NCBI GenBank assembly: GCA_004211235.1
Contig: SEEY01000304.1
Location: forward strand, 1-5,483
Length of the DNA stretch: 5,483 bases
Direction of reading: 5' to 3'
DNA from: Rubrivivax sp.
GTDB lineage: Bacteria; Pseudomonadota; Gammaproteobacteria; Burkholderiales; Burkholderiaceae
Part shown: positions 1-5,483 of the stretch, in pieces
How positions within the stretch are numbered: position 1 is the stretch's first letter
How the letters are laid out: each line of letters opens with the position of its first letter
Made by a program: the position numbers and the translations under genes
The notes under the pieces: model-generated
The model's input: only the letters and a program-made list of their open reading frames with translations
The model's database searches: none
What the model was told of the DNA's origin: nothing

Positions 1-318
1 CTCGAAAGCCGCGCCTGGCTGGCCGACGAACTCAAGCGCAGCGGCGACTGGGACGCGACCGTCGCCATCACCCATTTCGCGCCCAGCCTGAAGAGCGCCG
101 ACCCGCGCTACGGCCGCCAGCCCGGCACGGCCAGTTTCTGCAACGACGACGAGGGCCTACTGCCCTTCGCCCAGCTCTGGCTGCACGGCCATCTGCATTG
201 CCGCCAGGACTACCGGCTTGGCGACACCCGCGTGGTGGCCAACGCACGCGGCCATTTCCGCAAGGGCGAGGCGGATGGCTTCGATGGCCAGCGCGTCATT
301 GATGTCTTCGCGGCTTGA
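1..318 (+). CDS. Metallophosphoesterase (calcineurin-like), 3' part only
   Basis: This is the C-terminal 105 residues of a calcineurin-like metallophosphoesterase. The start and the N-terminal metal-binding motifs lie before the window. Frame 1 stays open from base 1 to a TGA at 316-318. Visible family marks are the ITHFAPS segment (visible residues 23-29), whose His is the usual metal ligand after a beta strand, and LHGHLH (61-66), the GHxH motif that closes the binuclear metal site. After these comes a strand with RVVANARGH (79-85), which matches the 'R-V-x-N-x-R-G' ending of small bacterial phosphoesterases. Family members hydrolyse phosphomonoesters or phosphodiesters using Mn/Fe/Zn-type metals; the substrate cannot be told from this fragment. 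No signal peptide can be judged. The last 23 bases overlap the 3' end of the opposite-strand transporter gene, so the two genes converge with no room for a separate terminator. Confidence 0.85.
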   Translation, partial: LESRAWLADELKRSGDWDATVAITHFAPSLKSADPRYGRQPGTASFCNDDEGLLPFAQLWLHGHLHCRQDYRLGDTRVVANARGHFRKGEADGFDGQRVIDVFAA

Positions 319-1273
319 TCCGCAGCGCCCAGACGACGCCCGCGATCAGCAGCAAGACGCCCGCCACCGTCGCCGGCGGCGGCGTGCGCTGGTTCCACGC
401 GAAGGCATAGGCCAGCGCCGCCAGCGTCTCGAAGACGATCAGCTGGCCCGACAGCGAGGTTGGCAGGCGCTGGCTGGCCTCGTTCCAGCACAGCGTGCCC
501 AGCCAGGACGAGCACAGGCCGATGGCCGCCATCAGGCCGATGTAGGCCAGCGGCCGTTCACCGAGCGGCAGGCTGTAGCCGGCCGGGATCAGGGCGCCCG
601 GCGCGGCGAGCTGCACGAGGGCCAGCAGCGCCAGGCCGATCAGTGCCATGGGCAGCGTCACCAGCCCTTGTGCCGTCGCCCACGCGCGCGGGCTGCGGTC
701 CGCGTGCGCACGCAGCCAGTCAGCGTTGCGGATCGGATACCAGGTCCAGCAGGCCACGGCCGCGACGGCGAGCAGTGCGCCCTCTGCATAGCGGCGCGGG
801 TCGCCGGCCTGGGCTTGCAGAACCGCCAGTTCATCGTGGTTCACGAAGCCCAGGCCGGCCGCGATCAGCGCCAGTGACGGCGTGAGCTTGAGCCACGGCA
901 GATGACCGTCGCGCACGCGGTTGCGGTGGTTGGCGCAGACGGCGATGACGACCGGCAGCGTGCCGATGATCATGGTCGGCAGCGGCGCCCCGGCGCGCTG
1001 GATGGCGGCCGACAGGCACAGGTAGTACAGGAAGTTGCCGATCAGGCTGAGCTTGGCGGCCTCGCGCCAGTCCGCCGGCTGCAACTCGCGCAGCACGCGC
1101 CGGTCCAGCAGCAGCGCGAGCGGCAGGGCGATGAGGCCGAAGGCGAGATAGCGGCCCACCGTCAGCAGTGCGGGCGCATAGCCGGGCAGCATGACGGGGG
1201 CGACGAACACCAGGCCCCACATGAGGCCGGCGGCAAGGGCGAACAGCAGGCCGAAGAGCATGGCGCGCATCAT
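296..1273 (-). CDS. EamA/DMT-superfamily inner-membrane transporter
   Basis: A 325-residue, strongly hydrophobic protein with about ten predicted membrane helices in two repeats of five, the architecture of EamA (drug/metabolite transporter) permeases. Estimated helices are near residues 6-27, 33-56, 72-92, 97-114, 125-144, 164-182, 198-223, 240-260, 275-295 and 300-318. The first helix carries the typical small-residue/Trp pattern (AAGLMWGLVFVAP, 14-26), and GRYLAFG (40-46) matches the conserved Arg-containing start of helix 2. The C-terminus is basic (KPRRHQ), as expected for a cytoplasmic tail. EamA proteins export or import small metabolites such as amino acids; the substrate here is unknown. 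The start is uncertain: ATG codons lie at 1273, 1270 and 1261, and only a G-run directly before the first resembles a ribosome site, so translational coupling to glpD, which ends 39 bp upstream, is plausible. The 3' end overlaps the phosphoesterase gene. Confidence 0.88.
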   Translation of the reverse strand: MMRAMLFGLLFALAAGLMWGLVFVAPVMLPGYAPALLTVGRYLAFGLIALPLALLLDRRVLRELQPADWREAAKLSLIGNFLYYLCLSAAIQRAGAPLPTMIIGTLPVVIAVCANHRNRVRDGHLPWLKLTPSLALIAAGLGFVNHDELAVLQAQAGDPRRYAEGALLAVAAVACWTWYPIRNADWLRAHADRSPRAWATAQGLVTLPMALIGLALLALVQLAAPGALIPAGYSLPLGERPLAYIGLMAAIGLCSSWLGTLCWNEASQRLPTSLSGQLIVFETLAALAYAFAWNQRTPPPATVAGVLLLIAGVVWALRIKPRRHQ

Positions 1274-1281
1274 CCCCGACG

Positions 1282-1298
1282 CCCGGCTGCCGGCCGGG
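1282..1298. repeat. GC-rich inverted repeat between glpD and transporter gene
   Basis: CCCGGC at 1282-1287 and GCCGGG at 1293-1298 form a perfect 6-bp inverted repeat around a 5-base loop, in the 39-bp gap between glpD and the EamA gene. Neither strand has a T-run after it, so it does not look like an intrinsic terminator. On the minus-strand transcript it could fold just before the transporter start codon. In DNA this GC-rich such repeats arise easily by chance, so a function is only possible. Confidence 0.3.
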
Positions 1299-1312
1299 GT
1301 CTTCGGTCGCTC

Positions 1313-2788
1313 CTAGCCGAACCAGGCCGCCACGGCCGCGCGCTGTTCGGCGCTGTAGTGCAGGCCGAGCTTGCTGCGCCGCCACAGCACATCCTCCGCG
1401 CTGCGGGCCCATTCATGGTCGACCAGATGGCGCAACTCGGCCTCGAACAGGCCCGGCGCGATTTCGGCGCCAAGTGCCGCCAGCAGGCCGGCGGCGTCGC
1501 TGCCATAGGCGCCGGCGAGGCGCGCCACCAGGGCCAGCGGCCGGCCGGTGTGGCGGGCCTGCAGCTCGGCGGTGAAGGCGGCGATGTCCACGCCGTGCCG
1601 GCCCAGGTCGCCGCCCGGCAGGCGGGTGCCAGCCGTCCACGGCCTGCGGGCGTCGCCCAGCAAGGCGCCCAGTTGCGTGGCGCCGTCCTCGGCGAGCTTG
1701 CGATAGGTCGTCAGCTTGCCGCCCCAGACGTTGAGCAGCGGCGCGCCGCCGGCCACGTCCGTCTCCAGCAGGTAGTCGCGCGTGACGCTGGACGCCGAGC
1801 CGCCTTCATCCAGCAGCGGGCGCACGCCGGCGTAGCTCCACAGCACGTCGGCCGGTGTCACCGGGCGGGCGAGATAACGGCTGGCCTGCTCGCACAGGTA
1901 GTCCACCTCGCCGGGCTCGATCTGCGCGCGCGTCGGCGGCTCCTCATGCTCGGGCAGCTCCACGTCGGTGGTGCCGATCAGCGTGAATCGGCCTTCGTAC
2001 GGAATGGCGAACAGGATGCGGCCGTCGGCGTTCTGGAAGATGTAGGCATGGTCATGCGTGAAGCGCTGGTCCACGACGATGTGGCTGCCCTTGACGAGGC
2101 GCAGGCCGCGCGTCGGCAGCGGCCGGCCGTCGGTGCCGCGCGTGTGGTCGCGCAGGAAGCGCTCGGCCCACGGCCCCGCGGCATTGACCAGCGCGCGGCT
2201 GCGCAGCTGTCGCCCACTTTGCAGCGTGACCTGCCAGCCGTCGGCGCCGCGCTCGGCCCGGGTCACGGCGCAGCGCGTCAGCACCTCGGCGCCGCGGGCC
2301 TGGGCATCGCGCGCGTTGAGCACGACGAGGCGGGCGTCGTCCACCCAGCCGTCCGAGTAGACGAAGCCGCGCGTGAACTCGGGCTTCAGCGGCGCGCCGT
2401 AGACGCTGCCGGTGAGCCGCAGGCCGTGCGAGCTGGCCAGCAGCTCGCGGCGCGCGAGGTGGTCGTACAGGAACAGGCCGATGCGGATCATCCAGGCCGG
2501 GCGCAGGTGTGGCGCATGCGGCAGCACGAAGCGCAGCGGGCGGATCAGGTGCGGCGCGCTGCGCAACAGCACCTCGCGCTCCTGCAAGGCCTTGCGCACC
2601 AGCGAGAACTCGTAGGTCTCCAGGTAGCGCAGCCCGCCATGCACGAGCTTGGTGGACGATGACGATGTGTGCTGGGCCAGATCCTGCGCTTCCGCCAGCA
2701 GCACCCGCCAGCCGCGGCCCGCGAGGTCGCGCGCCAGGCCGGTGCCGTTGATGCCGCCGCCGACGACCACCACGTCAAAATCGCTCAT
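1313..2788 (-). CDS. glpD: Aerobic glycerol-3-phosphate dehydrogenase
   Basis: A 491-residue FAD enzyme, close to the 501 residues of E. coli GlpD and resembling it along its whole length as I recall that sequence. It oxidises sn-glycerol-3-phosphate to dihydroxyacetone phosphate and passes electrons to ubiquinone, as a peripheral protein on the inner face of the cytoplasmic membrane. The dinucleotide-binding GGGINGTG lies at residues 10-17 with the ribose-binding Glu at 33. The FAD-dependent glycerol-3-phosphate dehydrogenase signatures are STKLVHGGLRYLE (45-57) and GGKLTTYRKLAED (356-368). The substrate-site segment YAGVRPL has its Arg at 323. The C-terminal helical domain with LVDHEWARSAEDVLWRR is complete. 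The start is the only Met before the nucleotide fold, with a poor AGAG-like ribosome site. It is divergent from glpK across 26 bp, which implies joint control of the pathway. The EamA gene follows 39 bp downstream. No frameshift or missing key residue is seen. Confidence 0.97.
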   Translation of the reverse strand: MSDFDVVVVGGGINGTGLARDLAGRGWRVLLAEAQDLAQHTSSSSTKLVHGGLRYLETYEFSLVRKALQEREVLLRSAPHLIRPLRFVLPHAPHLRPAWMIRIGLFLYDHLARRELLASSHGLRLTGSVYGAPLKPEFTRGFVYSDGWVDDARLVVLNARDAQARGAEVLTRCAVTRAERGADGWQVTLQSGRQLRSRALVNAAGPWAERFLRDHTRGTDGRPLPTRGLRLVKGSHIVVDQRFTHDHAYIFQNADGRILFAIPYEGRFTLIGTTDVELPEHEEPPTRAQIEPGEVDYLCEQASRYLARPVTPADVLWSYAGVRPLLDEGGSASSVTRDYLLETDVAGGAPLLNVWGGKLTTYRKLAEDGATQLGALLGDARRPWTAGTRLPGGDLGRHGVDIAAFTAELQARHTGRPLALVARLAGAYGSDAAGLLAALGAEIAPGLFEAELRHLVDHEWARSAEDVLWRRSKLGLHYSAEQRAAVAAWFG

Positions 2789-2814
2789 CCGACGACTCTA
2801 AGTGAAGCCACGCC
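2789..2814. promoter_or_regulatory. Divergent glpD/glpK intergenic gap
   Basis: Only 26 bp separate the glpD start codon (minus strand, ends at 2788) from the glpK start codon (2815). The gap must hold both ribosome-binding regions: AGTGA at 2801-2805 is a weak candidate for glpK, and AGAG on the minus strand (about 2796-2799) for glpD. A sigma-70 promoter cannot fit here for either gene, so promoter elements must reach into the coding start of the opposite gene. I see no convincing -35/-10 pair in either direction. Confidence 0.55.
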
Positions 2815-4281
<1,467 letters not shown>

Positions 4282-4344
4282 AGAACGTGCGACGCAAGTT
4301 GATGCATGACGCGCTCGAAAATGGCGCGGCCACAGGACACAGAA
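4282..4344 (+). other. 63-bp gap between glpK and esterase gene
   Basis: This short gap is less GC-rich than its surroundings. It has no hairpin followed by a T-run, so no intrinsic terminator after glpK is visible. TTGATG at 4299-4304 resembles a -35 box, but no acceptable -10 box lies 16-18 bases downstream. Read-through from glpK into the esterase gene is therefore possible. Confidence 0.4.
4334..4337 (+). promoter_or_regulatory. Ribosome-binding site deciding the esterase start
   Basis: AGGA lies 7 bases before the ATG at 4345. The other in-frame ATG codons at 4306, 4321 and 4357 have no comparable Shine-Dalgarno match at proper spacing, so this site favours 4345 as the start. Confidence 0.55.
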
Positions 4345-5463
4345 ATGGTTGAACCGATGCGAACACTGTTGACCGGGCTGAGCGCCGCCGTCCTTCTGCA
4401 GGGAGCGTTGGCGCAGGACGTGTCGCGCGTGGCGGCCGAGCCGGCCGGCCTGAAACCCCTGGCCAGCAGCGTCAACGGGCGAGTTGTCGCCCAGCCCGAT
4501 GGCATGCTGCTGCGCCAGTGGCCCGGCACCTACGCCGAGGCGGCCTTCCAGGGCGACGAGGTCTATTTCCGCGTCGGTGCGGGCGATGTCAGCCTGCGGG
4601 TGAGCGTCGATGGCGAGGCCGCGGTGCCCTTGGTCAAGCCTGCCGCCGGGCTGTACCGGGTGGCGAACTTCAAGCGCGGCGGCGCGCACCTGCTGCGGGT
4701 CGCGGTGGCCAGTGAAAGCCAGGGCGGGGCGACCGGGTTCGGCGGCTTCCTGATCGGCGCGACGGCCCAGCCCGCCCCGCTGCCGCGCCGCAGCCGCCAG
4801 ATCGAGTTCATCGGCGATTCCCACACCGTCGGCTACGGCAACACCTCGGCCACGCGGCAGTGCTCGCAGGCCGACGTCTGGGCGACGACCGACACGACCC
4901 GCGGTGTCGCGGCACTGGTAGCCGCGCACTACGGCGCCGACTACCAGGCTAATGCGATCTCCGGGCGCGGCGTGGTGCGCAATTTCGACGGCTACAAGGC
5001 CGACACGCTGCCTGAGGCCTATCCCTTCGCGCTGTTCGACAAGAGCCGCAAGGCGGACGACGCGGGCTGGCAGCCGCGCGTCATCGCCATCGCGCTGGGC
5101 ACCAACGACTTCTCGACGCCGCTGCGCACCGGCGAGCCCTGGGCCACGCGCGAGCAGTTGCGCGCCGCCTACGAGGCGACCTATGCCCGCTTCGCCGATG
5201 CGCTGCACCGGCGCCATCCGGCGGCCTACATCGTCCTGTGGATCGCGGCCGGTGACGGGGCCGAGGTGCGCAGCGAGGTCGAGCGCGTCGCGGAGCAGGT
5301 GCGCCGTTCGGGCAACCCGCGCATCGGCTTCGTGCCGGTGGCCGGCCTGAGCATGTCCGGCTGCGACTGGCACCCGAGCGTCGCCGACGACCGGCAGATC
5401 GCCGACGCGCTCATCCAGCACCTGGACAAGCAGCGCGACGTCTGGGCCGCCGCGGCCCGCTGA
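4345..5463 (+). CDS. Secreted SGNH/GDSL esterase, carbohydrate esterase family 2-like
   Basis: A 372-residue exported hydrolase, probably an O-deacetylase acting on acetylated polysaccharide. The start at 4345 has AGGA 7 bases before it and gives a signal peptide with a hydrophobic stretch (about 8-22) and an ALA|Q cleavage site after residue 23. The frame is open from ATG 4306, and ATG 4357 would also keep the signal peptide. After the signal comes a beta-rich domain (about 40-145) like the jelly-roll that precedes the catalytic domain in CE2 enzymes. The SGNH domain follows: block I IEFIGDSHTVGYGN with nucleophile S159, block II NAISGRG (203-209), block III LGTNDF with N254, and block V GCDWHPS with D341 and H343, giving a full Ser-Asp-His triad. 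GYGN, SGRG, GTNDF and the final DWHPS match CE2 as I know it. The true substrate (xylan, mannan or another acetyl ester) cannot be read. It follows glpK by 63 bp on the same strand. Confidence 0.88.
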   Translation: MVEPMRTLLTGLSAAVLLQGALAQDVSRVAAEPAGLKPLASSVNGRVVAQPDGMLLRQWPGTYAEAAFQGDEVYFRVGAGDVSLRVSVDGEAAVPLVKPAAGLYRVANFKRGGAHLLRVAVASESQGGATGFGGFLIGATAQPAPLPRRSRQIEFIGDSHTVGYGNTSATRQCSQADVWATTDTTRGVAALVAAHYGADYQANAISGRGVVRNFDGYKADTLPEAYPFALFDKSRKADDAGWQPRVIAIALGTNDFSTPLRTGEPWATREQLRAAYEATYARFADALHRRHPAAYIVLWIAAGDGAEVRSEVERVAEQVRRSGNPRIGFVPVAGLSMSGCDWHPSVADDRQIADALIQHLDKQRDVWAAAAR

Positions 5464-5483
5464 CGCTGCCGACGCTGCTGACA

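Noticed and set aside
218..877. A 219-codon plus-strand open frame opposite the transporter gene.
   Set aside because: Arg/Gln-rich shadow of the transporter gene. The opposite strand gives a coherent ten-helix membrane protein, which this frame does not.
1282..1298. Intrinsic terminator after glpD.
   Set aside because: The stem is present but no T-run follows on the transcript strand; the bases after it are GCGTCGGGG.
902..2662. A 586-codon open frame on the plus strand, opposite glpD and the transporter gene.
   Set aside because: Same reason: it mirrors clear genes, its composition is Gln/Arg/Ala-rich, it has no domain, and it spans the gap between two real opposite-strand genes.
2748..2781. 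Possible sigma-70 promoter for glpK inside glpD: TTGATG at 2748-2753 and CAAAAT at 2776-2781.
   Set aside because: The spacer is 22 bases, too long for a normal sigma-70 promoter, and the -10 match is only 4 of 6.
4306..4344. Upstream extension of the esterase to the ATG at 4306.
   Set aside because: It adds 13 polar residues before the signal peptide and has no Shine-Dalgarno match, whereas the ATG at 4345 has AGGA at 7 bases.
5462..5478. Direct repeat GACGCTGC twice, after and overlapping the esterase stop codon.
   Set aside because: Eight-base repeat in GC-rich sequence at the window edge; too short to support any function.

Overview
The window is very GC-rich, with codon third positions dominated by G/C. 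Gene content and codon habits fit a high-GC proteobacterium, most likely a betaproteobacterium of the Burkholderiales. That placement is an inference from composition and protein flavour, with no marker gene to confirm it. Nearly every base is coding. No RNA genes, mobile elements, CRISPR arrays or phage genes are visible.

Layout from left to right: (1) the 3' end of a calcineurin-like metallophosphoesterase gene, plus strand, cut by the window edge; (2) a ten-helix EamA/DMT-family transporter gene, minus strand, whose 3' end overlaps the phosphoesterase gene tail-to-tail by 23 bp; (3) glpD, aerobic glycerol-3-phosphate dehydrogenase, minus strand, 39 bp upstream of the transporter gene and probably cotranscribed with it; (4) glpK, glycerol kinase, plus strand, divergent from glpD with only 26 bp between the two start codons; (5) a secreted SGNH esterase resembling carbohydrate esterase family 2 (CE2), plus strand, 63 bp after glpK.

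The core is a two-enzyme glycerol catabolic pair. GlpK phosphorylates glycerol to sn-glycerol-3-phosphate, and GlpD oxidises this to dihydroxyacetone phosphate, passing electrons to the quinone pool. No glycerol facilitator (glpF) or repressor (glpR) gene lies in the window. The transporter and the esterase are neighbours whose link to glycerol use is not shown by the sequence.

Nothing here looks like an undescribed multi-gene system. The observations most worth checking are: a perfect 6-5-6 inverted repeat just inside glpK, containing that gene's only GGA and only AGT codons, which may be an operator or mRNA hairpin for the divergent pair; the very tight divergent spacing; and a glycerol kinase that appears to lack both the fructose-1,6-bisphosphate loop and the EIIA-Glc contact segment of the E. 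coli enzyme.
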